From Streptomyces prunicolor NBRC 13075 (GTDB taxonomy: Bacteria > Actinomycetota > Actinomycetes > Streptomycetales > Streptomycetaceae): DNA of 64,000 nucleotides. The stretch lies in NCBI RefSeq assembly GCF_000367365.1, contig NZ_BARF01000025.1:248001-312000 (forward strand), given 5' to 3'. A program made the translations under genes and the position numbers. The first letter of the stretch is position 1; each line of letters begins with the position of its first letter. Positions 25,294-36,390 of the stretch are shown here, one piece after another. The notes under the pieces are model-generated. The model ran no database searches. It was not told the origin of the DNA and was given only the letters and a program-made list of their open reading frames with translations.

Positions 25294-26070
25294 GTGTCGT
25301 CCCAGAAGTCCCGCACCCGCCGCGGAAGGTGGCTCGCCGGCCTCGGCGGTGCCGCCGTGCTCGTCATCGCCTTCCCCTCCGCAGCCTTCGCCGCCCCGCC
25401 CACCGCACTGTCCGCGAACGCCGAAGCCGCCGAGCAGACGTATCTGCCCGCCTTCGACTACGACACGGACGGCTGCTACCCGACGCCCGCGATCGGCCCC
25501 GACGGGACGGTCAACGGCGGCCTGAACCCGACCGGTTCGCTCAGCGGCGAGTGCCACGACGCCTCGGACCTCGACAACACCAACAGCTACTCGCGCTACA
25601 AGTGCAACAACGGCTGGTGCGCCTACATGTACGGCCTGTACTTCGAGAAGGACCAGGCCCTGGCCAACTCCAGCATCGGCGGGCACCGCAACGACTGGGA
25701 ACACGTCGTGGTGTGGGTGCAGAACGGCACGATCCAGTACGTGTCGACGTCCAACCACGGTTCGTTCACCGTGCACGCGGCGTCCGACGTCCGCTTCGAC
25801 GGCACCCACGCCAAGATCGTCTACCACAAGGACGGCATCGGCACGCACGACTTCCGCCTCGCGAACGCGAACGACGAGCCGCCGGAGAACGACAAGCACA
25901 CCTGGCAGTACCCGCCGCTCGTCGGCTGGAACGGCTACCCGGCGGGCCTGCGCGACAAGTTGAGCGCCTACGACTTCGGCAGCGCCAACTTCGGTCTCAA
26001 GGACGCGAACTTCGCGGCCCACCTCACGTCGGCGAAGCCCTCCGGAATCACGTTCGACCCGGCCGCCTGA
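25294..26070 (+). CDS. Secreted NPP1/NLP-like necrosis-inducing protein, 258 aa
   Basis: Sec signal peptide (WLAGLGGAAVLVIAFPSAAFA, cleavage after about residue 33). The mature NPP1 domain has the heptapeptide-like GHRNDWE at 130-136 (canonical GHRHDWE); the His, Asp and Glu that bind the metal in known NLPs are kept, while the central His is Asn. Cys pairs and the YMYGLYFEKD segment also fit. NLPs are cytolysins that damage plant membranes. GTG start with an ideal AAAGGAGG site. It stands alone before a secreted glycosidase. Confidence 0.88.
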   Translation: MSSQKSRTRRGRWLAGLGGAAVLVIAFPSAAFAAPPTALSANAEAAEQTYLPAFDYDTDGCYPTPAIGPDGTVNGGLNPTGSLSGECHDASDLDNTNSYSRYKCNNGWCAYMYGLYFEKDQALANSSIGGHRNDWEHVVVWVQNGTIQYVSTSNHGSFTVHAASDVRFDGTHAKIVYHKDGIGTHDFRLANANDEPPENDKHTWQYPPLVGWNGYPAGLRDKLSAYDFGSANFGLKDANFAAHLTSAKPSGITFDPAA

Positions 26071-26147
26071 CCGAACCGTCCAGGGGGCACCATCGTTCTC
26101 AGGGCTCCCGGAGTCATCTCGACCCCGGGAACCCGAGAGGACGGAAC

Positions 26148-27707
26148 GTGGCAGCTGAACGCGGGATCTCGCGGCGGGCTCTCCTGATCGCGCTGGGCAT
26201 CGCCGGGGCGACGGCCGTCCCGGCGGGTGCGCAGGGCCCGGCTCCCGGGAACGGGTACACCATGCCCACCCTCTCCTTCGACGACCAGGCCGTCCAACGC
26301 CGCCTCGGCACCGTCTACGCGTCCGCGCTCGGATCCGTCTCCGGCGCCAACACCATCGGCGCCGACCGTTCGGTATACGACAAGGCGGGCCTGCTCAGCT
26401 ATCCGCCCGGCACCGTCGTCCGGGCGGGCGGCGGCTATCCCGCGCCGCAGCGCTGGACCCGGGACGCGGCCGTCAACGCGTGGAGCGGGGTCAGCCTGCT
26501 GGCGCCGGACGTCGGCCGCAACACCCTGTGGTCCGTGGTCGACCGCGCGCGGGACGGCCTCGTGGTCCAGCAGGACAACCAGTGGTGGGACCAGATCGTG
26601 TGGGTCCTGGCCGCGCACCACCACTACCTGGTCACCGGCGACCGCGACTTCCTCACCCGGGCCCACGACACGTCCGCGCACACCCTCGCGGCCCGCCGCG
26701 CCCAGCACTTCAACTCGTCGTTCGGCCTCTACGAGGGCCCCGGCTTCATGAACGACGGCATCTCCGGCTACCCCAGCCCGCCCGCCTCGACGTCCGTCCA
26801 CTCCTCCTTCGTCCTCGACCACCCGCACGCCGCCACACTGATGTGCCTGTCCACCAACTCCCTCTACTACGGCGCCCATCAGGCCCTCGCCGCCATGTCC
26901 GAGGCCCTCGGCCACCCCGTACAGGCCGCGTCGTACCGCTCCGACGCGGAGCACCTGCGCACGGCGATCGACAAGCACCTGTGGCGGACGGACGCCGGGA
27001 CCTACGGCTACCTCGTCCACGACGAGGGCCCTCTCGCCGGACGCCTGGACACCTCCCAGGAGGGCGCGGGCCTGGCCCTCGCGATCCTCCTCGGCGTCGC
27101 GGACCCCCAACGCGCCGGCCGCATCCTCGACTCCACGCACTGGCAGCCGTACGGCATCGTCAACGTCTGGCCGCACTTCCCGCGCTTCGACGACCGGCGT
27201 CCGGGACGGCACAACGTGATGGTCTGGCCGATGGTCCACGGGCTGTACGGCCAGGCCGCCGCCGACGCGGGCCGCACCGAGCCGTTCGCCCTCGCCACCG
27301 ACACCCTCGCCGGTCTGGTCACCGCGAGCGGCGGCTTCTACGAGCTGTACGACTCCGTGACCGGCGCGGTCGACGGCGGCTGGCAGGGCGGCGCGAGCGG
27401 GCACGCCGACCACTTCGTGTCCCAGCCCGACCAGACCTGGTCCGCGACGGCGTATCTGCGCCTGATCCACGACGGCCTGTTCGGCCTGACGTTCACGGCC
27501 GACGCCCTACGGCTGAGGCCGTGCCTGCCGTCGCAGTGGGGTGCGGTACGGCTGCGCGGGCTGCCGTACCGGGGCATGACGCTCGACGTGACGCTGAGCG
27601 GCGGCGGGAGCCGGGTGGGGTCGTGCACGGTCGACGGGGTGTCGGGGGAACCCGTCGTGGCGGCGGACGGGCGGGGACATCGCGCCATCGACATCGTGCT
27701 GGCCTGA
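26148..27707 (+). CDS. Exported (alpha/alpha)6 glycoside hydrolase (MGH1/trehalase-like), 519 aa
   Basis: Tat-type signal (GISRRALLIALGIAGATAVPAGA). The body resembles six-hairpin glycosidases related to GH63/GH37: RWTRDAAVNAWSGVSLL (DAA/W near the N-terminus), DNQWWDQIVWVLAAHHHYLV, GFMNDGISGYPSP, DTSQEGAGLALAIL, PHFPRFDDRRPGRHNVMVWP and GGFYELYDSVTG. A catalytic acid/base pair is likely among these Asp/Glu residues but was not assigned. GTG start after GAGAGGA. The substrate is unknown; plant or fungal glycans are plausible. Confidence 0.8.
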   Translation: MAAERGISRRALLIALGIAGATAVPAGAQGPAPGNGYTMPTLSFDDQAVQRRLGTVYASALGSVSGANTIGADRSVYDKAGLLSYPPGTVVRAGGGYPAPQRWTRDAAVNAWSGVSLLAPDVGRNTLWSVVDRARDGLVVQQDNQWWDQIVWVLAAHHHYLVTGDRDFLTRAHDTSAHTLAARRAQHFNSSFGLYEGPGFMNDGISGYPSPPASTSVHSSFVLDHPHAATLMCLSTNSLYYGAHQALAAMSEALGHPVQAASYRSDAEHLRTAIDKHLWRTDAGTYGYLVHDEGPLAGRLDTSQEGAGLALAILLGVADPQRAGRILDSTHWQPYGIVNVWPHFPRFDDRRPGRHNVMVWPMVHGLYGQAAADAGRTEPFALATDTLAGLVTASGGFYELYDSVTGAVDGGWQGGASGHADHFVSQPDQTWSATAYLRLIHDGLFGLTFTADALRLRPCLPSQWGAVRLRGLPYRGMTLDVTLSGGGSRVGSCTVDGVSGEPVVAADGRGHRAIDIVLA

Positions 27708-27820
27708 AAGTCCGGTCCCCAGGCCTCACTTGGTGAACCCATCCGTACCCCCGCTACGTGTCCGGTGCAGTGCTCGCGGTGATCCCGTGGGCCCACCGAT
27801 CGTCGACGGAACAGGAACGG

Positions 27821-28732
27821 ATGGACTCGATGATGAGATCTGGAACCGCGACACGATTCCCGCTCGACCGTCCCGCCCGCTCGCTCACCGGACGCGGGCG
27901 GGCGCTGGGTGTGGCGCTGGCCCTCGGCGCGTTGCTGGTGTCGGGCGCGACCATGGCCGTCGCCGCTCCGGCGGTCGCCGCGACGGGTGACGTCACCTGC
28001 CCGTCCACGGACTGTGTGCGGATCGCCCCGGCGGCCGGTGCCCCGGTCGCCATCGCCCCCGTGGACGCCGGCACGGCGTATCTGGCGTACTCGGGCGGCG
28101 ATCTGCTCAAGCTCGACCTGGCCACCGGCACGCTCACCGGGATCACCACCGGTCTGGGCAACCTCCGCGGAGTCGCCGTCGCCGACGGCAACGCGTACAT
28201 CACCGCCTTCGACGGCACGCTTCAGCAGGTCAGCCTCGCCACGGGCGCCCGCCGTACCCTGGCCGCCGGTCTGCCCTCGCTGTTCGGCGTGGCCCGCTTC
28301 GGCACCACGACCTATGTCACCGACGGCAACGGCGAGATCGTCGCCGTCCCGGACGGCGGGACTGCGCGCGTCGTGGCCACGGGGCTCGGCTTCTCCTACG
28401 GCCTCGCGTTCGACAAGGCGGGCCTCGCCTACACCGCCGACATGGGCCAGGGCCGCATTCTGCAGACGAACGTGGCCACGGGTGCGACGCGAGTGCTGGC
28501 CAGTGAGAGCTACGAACCCACGTCGATCTCGGTCGGCGGCGACGGCCTGGTCTACTTCATGGTCGGCGACGAGGTGAAGCGGGTGAACCCCGCCACCGGG
28601 GTGCAGTCCCATGTCACCAACTTCCGCGGGATCAACGGTTTCAGCTTCTCGCTGGCGGCGTCCGGGGACGCGTACATGGCCGGTGGCGCCGGCGACGGGG
28701 TGTGGCGGATCTCCGGTCTGACCTCGCGCTGA
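27821..28732 (+). CDS. Secreted ScyD/ScyE-like beta-propeller protein, 303 aa
   Basis: Signal peptide about residues 25-55 (ALGVALALGALLVSGATMAVAA with AxA site). Then repeated propeller blades such as GNLRGVAVADGNAYITAFDG, LFGVARFGTTTYVTDGNGEI and SYGLAFDKAGLAYTADMGQG, an NHL/SMP-30-like pattern also seen in ScyD/ScyE family proteins. No catalytic residues stand out. The ATG at 27821 follows AGGA at short distance; ATGs at 27830 and 27833 are alternatives. Confidence 0.75.
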   Translation: MDSMMRSGTATRFPLDRPARSLTGRGRALGVALALGALLVSGATMAVAAPAVAATGDVTCPSTDCVRIAPAAGAPVAIAPVDAGTAYLAYSGGDLLKLDLATGTLTGITTGLGNLRGVAVADGNAYITAFDGTLQQVSLATGARRTLAAGLPSLFGVARFGTTTYVTDGNGEIVAVPDGGTARVVATGLGFSYGLAFDKAGLAYTADMGQGRILQTNVATGATRVLASESYEPTSISVGGDGLVYFMVGDEVKRVNPATGVQSHVTNFRGINGFSFSLAASGDAYMAGGAGDGVWRISGLTSR

Positions 28733-28788
28733 GCCGGTAGACACCTCGCCCGAGGGTCCGGGACACCGGAACCGTGAACGTCCTCGCG

Positions 28789-28826
28789 CGCTCGTGGAGC
28801 GGGTCACCGCGCCCGCTCCACGAGCG
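28789..28826 (+). terminator. Perfect 15-bp hairpin terminator (no U-run)
   Basis: CGCTCGTGGAGCGGG (28789-28803) pairs perfectly with CCCGCTCCACGAGCG (28812-28826) around an 8-base loop, 57 bases after the propeller gene and 90 bases before hemC. Confidence 0.7.
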
Positions 28827-28915
28827 GCGAGCCCCTCGTCCGATGGGCGTGGTGCGGCGGGTCGGAGTTGTGGGGAGTTGCGTCGGGGGGCGTCCGGAAG
28901 GTCTATCGTGTCCGC

Positions 28916-29851
28916 ATGTCCGTGCCCGAACTGATCCGTATCGTCTCCCGCGACTCGCCCATGGCGCTGGCCCAAGTGGAGCGTGTGCGCGCCGAGTTGG
29001 CCGTCCTTCATCCGCAGGTGCGCACCGAGGTGGTGCCGGTCAAGACGACCGGCGACAAGTGGATGGGCGATCTGGCCCTGGTCGAGGGCAAGGGGGCGTT
29101 CACCAAGGAGGTGGACGCCGCGCTGCTCGCCGGTGCGGCGGATCTCGCGGTTCACTGCGTCAAGGACGTGCCCGCCGACCGTCCGCTGCCCGCCGGTACG
29201 ACGTTCGCCGCGTTCCTGAAGCGGGACGACATCCGTGACACCCTGGTCCACCCGGGCGGACTCACCCTCGACGAACTGCCGCCGGGCACCCGGATCGGCA
29301 CCTCGTCGGTCCGGCGGGTCGCTCAACTCTCCGCCACGCACCCGGAGTTGCAGTGCGTTCCGTTCCGCGGCAACGTCAACCGGCGACTGGAGAAGCTCGC
29401 GGCTGGCGAGGCCGACGCGCTGCTGGTCGCGATGTCCGGCCTGGAGCGCATCGACCGGCTCGACGTGGTCAGCGAGGTGCTGTCCCCCGAGGTGATGATG
29501 CCGCCGATCGGCGCGGGCATCCTCGCGCTGCAGTGCCGCGAGGGCGACACCGAGGTCATCGACACGGTCAGCGGGCTCGGTCACCCGGAGACGCATCGGG
29601 AGGCGACCGCGGAGCGCATGTTCCTGCACGTCCTCCAGGGGCACTGCAACAGCCCGATCTCCGGGTACGCGCAGGTGGACCGGAGCGGTGAACTGTCGCT
29701 GCGCGCCTGTGTGTTCACCCCGGACGGCAAGACCCGGCTCAACGCCCACGAGTGGGCGGGGCGACTGGACCCGGCGACGCTGGGCACGTCGGTGGCGGTG
29801 GCGCTGCTGCGGCAGGGTGCCCGGGAGATCATCGACGGCATCCCGCACTGA
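28916..29851 (+). CDS. hemC: Hydroxymethylbilane synthase (porphobilinogen deaminase), HemC, 311 aa
   Basis: Domain 1 has [26 protein letters not shown] and [13 protein letters not shown] (catalytic Asp about residue 84); domain 2 has [11 protein letters not shown] and [13 protein letters not shown]; domain 3 has [13 protein letters not shown] with the dipyrromethane-binding Cys (about 244). All key residues are present, so it should make hydroxymethylbilane for tetrapyrroles. No other hem genes adjoin it, and streptomycetes usually have a hemACD cluster elsewhere, so it may be a second copy (inference). Confidence 0.93.
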   Translation: MSVPELIRIVSRDSPMALAQVERVRAELAVLHPQVRTEVVPVKTTGDKWMGDLALVEGKGAFTKEVDAALLAGAADLAVHCVKDVPADRPLPAGTTFAAFLKRDDIRDTLVHPGGLTLDELPPGTRIGTSSVRRVAQLSATHPELQCVPFRGNVNRRLEKLAAGEADALLVAMSGLERIDRLDVVSEVLSPEVMMPPIGAGILALQCREGDTEVIDTVSGLGHPETHREATAERMFLHVLQGHCNSPISGYAQVDRSGELSLRACVFTPDGKTRLNAHEWAGRLDPATLGTSVAVALLRQGAREIIDGIPH

Positions 29852-29931
29852 GCAGGGAGTCTCGGGGGGGCAGGTCACGCCTGGTCCCAGAGGCTCAGGG
29901 GGTTCCGGGTTCCGCTTGGTCTCCCGGAGGC

Positions 29932-30447
29932 TCAGGGCGTACCGGGTTCCGCCTGGTCCCGGAGGAACTTGCTCACCTGGTGGGCCAGGCCGTCCCGCCC
30001 CGCACCGGCGGCGACGGCGGCCTCGCACAGACCGATACCGCCCGCCCACAGGCGCCGCTCCGTCCACTCCTCCTCCACCCGCAGCTGGACCTGTACGTCC
30101 ACCTGCTTCAGGGAGGCTTCCGCACCGGCCGCGTAGACGACGGCGGTGGCGCGGCGCAGCGGATGGACGTCGAAGCCCTCGATGAACTGCGAGCTGCGCC
30201 AGTCGATGAAGGCGCTCTCGCCGTCCGGGCCGACCCTGACGTCGATCTGGCCGTCCTCCAGATGGATGCCGTAGTGCCGCGCGCCGCGGTTCTCGACGGT
30301 GACACGGAGCGTGAAGTAGGTCAGCCCTTCGGCCGCGTCGTCGCGTCCACGCGGCGGCTCGGCAGCCGCCAGGCTGTGGACGCGGACACGCAGACCGGCA
30401 TGTTCGTCGTACTCCTGCCAGTCCCCGACCACGTTCGGCTCGTACAC
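29932..30447 (-). CDS. Hypothetical protein, 171 aa
   Basis: Not recognised. The GTG start (30445-30447) follows AGAGGG. The sequence opens YEPNVVGDWQEYDEHAGLRV, has a beta-rich middle (LTYFTLRVTVENRGARHYGI, a pattern seen in DUF4352-like or immunoglobulin-like sheets) and a helical C-terminus (GLAHQVSKFLRDQ). No signal peptide or membrane segment. It is alone between the convergent hemC and the ABC transporter genes. Codon pattern and length support a real gene. Confidence 0.6.
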   Translation of the reverse strand: MYEPNVVGDWQEYDEHAGLRVRVHSLAAAEPPRGRDDAAEGLTYFTLRVTVENRGARHYGIHLEDGQIDVRVGPDGESAFIDWRSSQFIEGFDVHPLRRATAVVYAAGAEASLKQVDVQVQLRVEEEWTERRLWAGGIGLCEAAVAAGAGRDGLAHQVSKFLRDQAEPGTP

Positions 30448-30636
30448 GGTGCACCCTCTCGGCCTCAGAGAGCTGCTTCCTATCTGTGTGCTCAGCGCAC
30501 TGTCAAATGAGCGGAATGCGCTGTGGCCAGCGTTTTCGCCCGCTTGATCACTGATCAAGCCGTGCGCAGGAAGAATCCGCTTTCCGGCCGTCGAATCCTG
30601 GTCAGGAGCGTGCCGCACATCACGTTCCCGCCAAGA

Positions 30637-31497
30637 TCAGCGGGCGAGCCGGCCGAGTAGGGAGGAGGCGGCCGCGATGCCCAGTGCGGCGGCCACCAGC
30701 AACACGGCGAAGTCGGTGCCCAGATGGGACGGGGTGCCGAGCAGCAGCCCGCGCAGCGCGTCCACTTCGTAGCTCAGCGGGTTCACCTTGCTCACCGCCT
30801 GCAGCCAGCCGGGCATGATCGCCACCGGGTAGAGGGCGTTGGAGCCGAAGAACAGCGGCATGGTGATCGCCTGGCCGAAACCCATCAGCCGGTCCCTGCT
30901 GAGCACGATGCCGGCGATGGTCATCGACAGACAGGAGAAGAAGGCCGAGCCGAGGATCACGATCGCCCCGACGCCGATCAGCTTCAGCGGGTTCCAGGTC
31001 AGCGCGACTCCGAGGATCGCGGCGATGACGATCACGACGACGGCCTGGATCAGCGACTTCACCCCGGCCGCGAAGGCCTTGCCGGTGATCAGTGCCGAGC
31101 GCGGGGTGGGGGTGACGAGGAGCTTGTTGAGGATGCCGGCGTCCCGCTCCCAGATGATCTGGATGCCGTAGAAGATGGCGATGAACATCGCGGACTGGGC
31201 GATGATGCCCGGGGCGAGGTAGTCGATGTAGGGGATGCCGCCGGTGGGGATCGCCTTGATGCGGGTGAAGGTCTGGCCGAAGATCAGCAGCCACAGGGCG
31301 GGTTGAACGGCGCGGGTGTACAACTCGGTGCGGTCGTGGCGGAGTTTCTGGAGTTCGACCGCGCACATCGCGATGACGCGGGCGGGCAACAGCCGCCATC
31401 CGGCCCGGGGTTGGGGCGGGGTCAGGAGAAGGTTCAGGTCGTACTCGGGAGCTGGGTCAGCCGACGCGGTTCGCGGTGCGGCGGGTGCTTCGGACAT
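30637..31497 (-). CDS. ABC-2 type transporter permease (DrrB-like), 286 aa
   Basis: Six hydrophobic segments of the ABC-2 permease family, with ALWLLIFGQTFTRIKAIPTG early and GFGQAITMPLFFGSNALYPV in the middle, as in DrrB/NodJ-like exporters. Its start lies inside the ATPase gene (41-base overlap). It forms an export pump with that ATPase; cargo is probably a hydrophobic compound or drug (inference). Confidence 0.9.
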   Translation of the reverse strand: MSEAPAAPRTASADPAPEYDLNLLLTPPQPRAGWRLLPARVIAMCAVELQKLRHDRTELYTRAVQPALWLLIFGQTFTRIKAIPTGGIPYIDYLAPGIIAQSAMFIAIFYGIQIIWERDAGILNKLLVTPTPRSALITGKAFAAGVKSLIQAVVVIVIAAILGVALTWNPLKLIGVGAIVILGSAFFSCLSMTIAGIVLSRDRLMGFGQAITMPLFFGSNALYPVAIMPGWLQAVSKVNPLSYEVDALRGLLLGTPSHLGTDFAVLLVAAALGIAAASSLLGRLAR

Positions 31498-32353
31498 CGC
31501 GGAAACCTCCTGACTGGTCTTCGAGACCGCTGCCGGCTATGTCCCGGAAGACGTCCTCGAGGGTGGGCAGCGGATCGGTGGCGGGGGCGCCCTCGGTGCG
31601 GCGGCGTTCGCCGAGGCCCTCGCGGAGTTGCTCCGGGGTGCCGAGGGCGCGGATGCGGCCGCGGTGCATCAGGCCGACGCGGTCGCAGTACTGGTCGGCC
31701 TCGTCCATGTAGTGGGTGGTGACCAGGACGGTCATGCCGGTCGCCTCGCGTACGGCGTTGATGTGCTCCCACACGCTGGTGCGGGCGATCGGGTCGAGGC
31801 CGATCGTGGGCTCGTCGAGGATGAGCAGGCGGGGCGCGCTGACCAGGGCCTGCGCGAGTTCGAGGCGGCGGACCATGCCGCCGGAGTAGGTGTTGGCGAG
31901 CCGGTCGGCGGCGTCGGTGAGGTCGACGGCCCGCAGCGCCTGGGCGACGCGGGCGGCGCGTTCCTTGCGCGGGACGTCGAAGACGCGGGCGAAGAGAGCG
32001 ACGTTCTCGCGTCCGGTGAGCCCGCTGTCGGCGGACAGCTGCTGCGGGACGTAGCCGAGCATGCGGCGCACGGACATCTGTTCCTTGGCCGTGTCGTGGC
32101 CGAAGACGTGGACCATGCCCGCCGGGACCGGCAGGAGGGTGGTGATACAGCGGATGGCCGTGGTCTTCCCGGCGCCGTTGGGGCCGAGCAGTCCGAAGAC
32201 CTCGCCCTCCCCCACGGACAGGTCGAGCCCGTCGACCGCGGTGGTCTCGCCGAAGGAATAGGCGAGCCGGGTACAGCTGACGGCCGCGGCCCGCCCGGTG
32301 GCGGTGGCAGTGCCGGTATCGCTGTCGGTGGCAGCGTCGATGGACGGCGTCAT
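31457..32353 (-). CDS. ABC transporter ATP-binding protein (DrrA-like), 298 aa
   Basis: Walker A GPNGAGKTTAIRC, Q-loop YVPQQLS, signature YSGGMVRRLELAQAL, Walker B LLILDEPTIGLD and switch His in VLVTTHYMDEADQ. The C-terminal extension is of the DrrA type. It is preceded by a MarR regulator gene whose stop overlaps this ATG (ATGA), so the exporter is made with its regulator. Confidence 0.94.
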   Translation of the reverse strand: MTPSIDAATDSDTGTATATGRAAAVSCTRLAYSFGETTAVDGLDLSVGEGEVFGLLGPNGAGKTTAIRCITTLLPVPAGMVHVFGHDTAKEQMSVRRMLGYVPQQLSADSGLTGRENVALFARVFDVPRKERAARVAQALRAVDLTDAADRLANTYSGGMVRRLELAQALVSAPRLLILDEPTIGLDPIARTSVWEHINAVREATGMTVLVTTHYMDEADQYCDRVGLMHRGRIRALGTPEQLREGLGERRRTEGAPATDPLPTLEDVFRDIAGSGLEDQSGGFRDVRSTRRTANRVG

Positions 32354-32805
32354 GACTCCTCGGCCTCCTCGTGCAGGTTGACGGCCAGTTGGCGCAGGGC
32401 CGGGAGCGCCGCGCGCAGCGCGTCCCGGTCCGCCTGGTCGAGACGGTCGACCTGGCCGCGGACGAGCTCCGCGCGCCGCGCGTGCCAGTCACTGAGGCGG
32501 GTCTTCGCCGTCTCGGTGAGCTGGAGGCGGGCGGCTCGCCGGTCGGCGGGGTCCGTCTCGCGGATCATGAAGCCGTCCCGGACCAGCTGGTTGACGAGCG
32601 TCGACACCGAGTTGCTCGCGAGGAACAGCTCCTTGGCCGCGTCCGAGATGCCGATTCCCGGCCGGACCTCGACCAGGCGCAGCAGCTCCACCTCGGCGCC
32701 GCGCAGTCGCGGCATGGTCATCTCGCTGCGCAGTCGCCTGCGGATCAGCCGCTGGACACCGACGAGCGCGTCGGCCAGCTCTTCCGGGAAGTTCTCCGTC
32801 TCCAC
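32350..32805 (-). CDS. MarR family regulator, 151 aa
   Basis: Winged-helix MarR domain: LIRRRLRSEMTMPRLRGAEV, GISDAAKELFLASNSVSTLV (recognition helix), LVRDGFMIRETDPADRRAAR (wing with the conserved D-x-R). It heads the regulator-ABC exporter operon. A strong inverted repeat (32815-32835) 10 bases before its start is the probable operator. GTG start. Confidence 0.92.
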   Translation of the reverse strand: METENFPEELADALVGVQRLIRRRLRSEMTMPRLRGAEVELLRLVEVRPGIGISDAAKELFLASNSVSTLVNQLVRDGFMIRETDPADRRAARLQLTETAKTRLSDWHARRAELVRGQVDRLDQADRDALRAALPALRQLAVNLHEEAEES

Positions 32806-32814
32806 ACTCGGAGA

Positions 32815-32835
32815 TTACCTCTTTAGCAGAGGTAA
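32815..32835. promoter_or_regulatory. Predicted MarR operator
   Basis: TTACCTCT-TTAGC-AGAGGTAA is a perfect inverted repeat with 8-bp arms, located 10-30 bases upstream of the MarR start. It is AT-rich against its surroundings and fits MarR autoregulation. Confidence 0.65.
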
Positions 32836-32947
32836 CTAACCCAAAAGGATGGTCAAGACACCTGCTCGGGAGGCAGCGGGACCGTTTCCGGTTGGACACT
32901 GGTGGAGACCGGTGGCCGCCGGTCCACGAGATCGGAACGCGACTGCC

Positions 32948-33751
32948 ATGAACCACGACAGGAAACCGTCCCCCGGAGAACCGGACTCCGTCTCGACCCG
33001 TTCGGTGTTCGGCGCCCCCTGCTGGGTGAGTCTCACGAGCCGCGATGTGGAGACCACGGAGGCCTTCTACGAGGCCGTGTTCGGCTGGAAGTGGCGCTCG
33101 GCCAGCCTCGGCGACCGCTTCCGGATCGCCACGGCGAACGACATGCCGGTGGCCGGTCTGGCCGCGGTCGCCTCCATGTGGCAGGTCGCGGTGGCGTGGA
33201 CGCCGTACTTCGCCGTGCCCGACGCGGATGTGGCCGCGGCCCGGGTCCGGGAGCGCGGCGGCACGGTCGCCGTGGGACCGCTCTCCTTCCCGCCCGGCCG
33301 CGCGGCCCTGCTCGGCGACCGGGACGGCGCGACCTTCGGCATCTGGGAGGGCGACCTGATCCGCGGCTGGGAGACCTGGCGCCGCTCGGCCCCCGCCTTC
33401 GTCCGGCTGCGCACCCGCGACGCCTTCGACGCGGCGATCTTCTACGGCGAGGTCCTCGACTGGGCCTCGGCGGACCCGGCGAGCTGCGACGTCCAGTACG
33501 AGGGCGGCGAGGTCGTGCTGCGCAGCGGCGGGAACGTCGTGGCCCGTATCGAGTCGGGCGCGCTGGAGGCGGCCCCCGACCCGACGGTCCGCCCGCACTG
33601 GCAGGTCCACTTCTCGGTCTCGGACATCAGGTCGTGCGCCCGGGTCACGGAGGCGCACGGCGGGAGCGTCCTGCGGGAGAACCTGCACGAGGCCGTGCTC
33701 CGCGACCCGGACGGCGCCCGTTTCACGGTCACTTCCCGCAACGCCCCCTGA
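32948..33751 (+). CDS. VOC family protein with two domains, 267 aa
   Basis: Two glyoxalase-like domains: CWVSLTSRDVETTEAFYEAV...GATFGIWEG and FVRLRTRDAFDAAIFYGEVL...GARFTVTS. This two-domain form (sometimes annotated hydroxylase) is common in streptomycetes; several metal-type positions are not His or Glu, so it may bind ligands, e.g. give drug tolerance by sequestration. It is divergent from the MarR operon across 142 bases, and its stop lies 3 bases from that of glgX. Confidence 0.8.
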   Translation: MNHDRKPSPGEPDSVSTRSVFGAPCWVSLTSRDVETTEAFYEAVFGWKWRSASLGDRFRIATANDMPVAGLAAVASMWQVAVAWTPYFAVPDADVAAARVRERGGTVAVGPLSFPPGRAALLGDRDGATFGIWEGDLIRGWETWRRSAPAFVRLRTRDAFDAAIFYGEVLDWASADPASCDVQYEGGEVVLRSGGNVVARIESGALEAAPDPTVRPHWQVHFSVSDIRSCARVTEAHGGSVLRENLHEAVLRDPDGARFTVTSRNAP

Positions 33752-33754
33752 CCT

Positions 33755-35886
<2,132 letters not shown>

Positions 35887-35890
<4 letters not shown>

Positions 35891-36390
35891 CGGGCGTCCT
35901 CCAGGACGCCGTGCGCCGGACGGGCCGGCGGGGCGGCCGGTACCTCGCGCGGGAGTTGGAGCATCTCCCGCAGGCGCGGCGCGGGCGTCCTCGGGACACG
36001 CGGGACGCGTTCGCCGCTGCGAGCCCGCTGCGAGAACCAGATGACCTTGCTTCCGGTGTCGGTGGCGCAGCAACCCCAGCCGTCGCTCATCGCGGCGATC
36101 CGGGCGAGGCAGGCACGCAGGTCCTGGTCCGGACGGAGATCGCGGTCGTTGTCGCCGATGGCGGTGATCAGGTGCTGGCCGTTCCACCACAGCTCTATCG
36201 ACGTGTGCTTGTCCGTGGCGTGCTCGTCGATCGCCCGCAGCAGCAGCTCGGCGCCGCGACAGACGGGATTCACGAGGATCTCCAGGTCCCAGAGGCGGAG
36301 ATGGGCGGCCAGGATGCGCCTGACCTGCCCGACCCGTTCCGGACTGACGTCCACATCGAGGTGGTAGTAGCAGGGCACTGCGGTCTTCAT
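35887..36390 (-). CDS. HATPase-like (anti-sigma/serine-kinase-type) ATP-binding protein, 167 aa
   Basis: Resembles the single-domain HATPase_c_2 regulators of actinobacteria: VGQVRRILAAHLRLWDLEIL, LLLRAIDEHATDKHTSIELW in the N-box position (usually ELVTNAVxH) and LITAIGDNDRDL in the G1 position. The N-box Asn is not evident, so ATP binding may be weak. A Pro/Arg-rich tail follows. The ATG after GGGAG starts the two-gene unit with glgX (GTGA overlap), which suggests a regulatory link to glycogen metabolism or sporulation (inference). Confidence 0.7.

Noticed and set aside
27338..30454. Very long minus-strand frame (over 1000 codons) opposite the glycosidase, propeller and hemC genes
   Set aside because: It is a high-GC antisense frame; the plus-strand genes carry signal peptides, family motifs and ribosome sites.
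29932..30618. Longer version of the hypothetical protein starting near 30618
   Set aside because: The extra 57 residues lack any fold-like pattern, and the GTG at 30447 has a proper ribosome site at the right distance.
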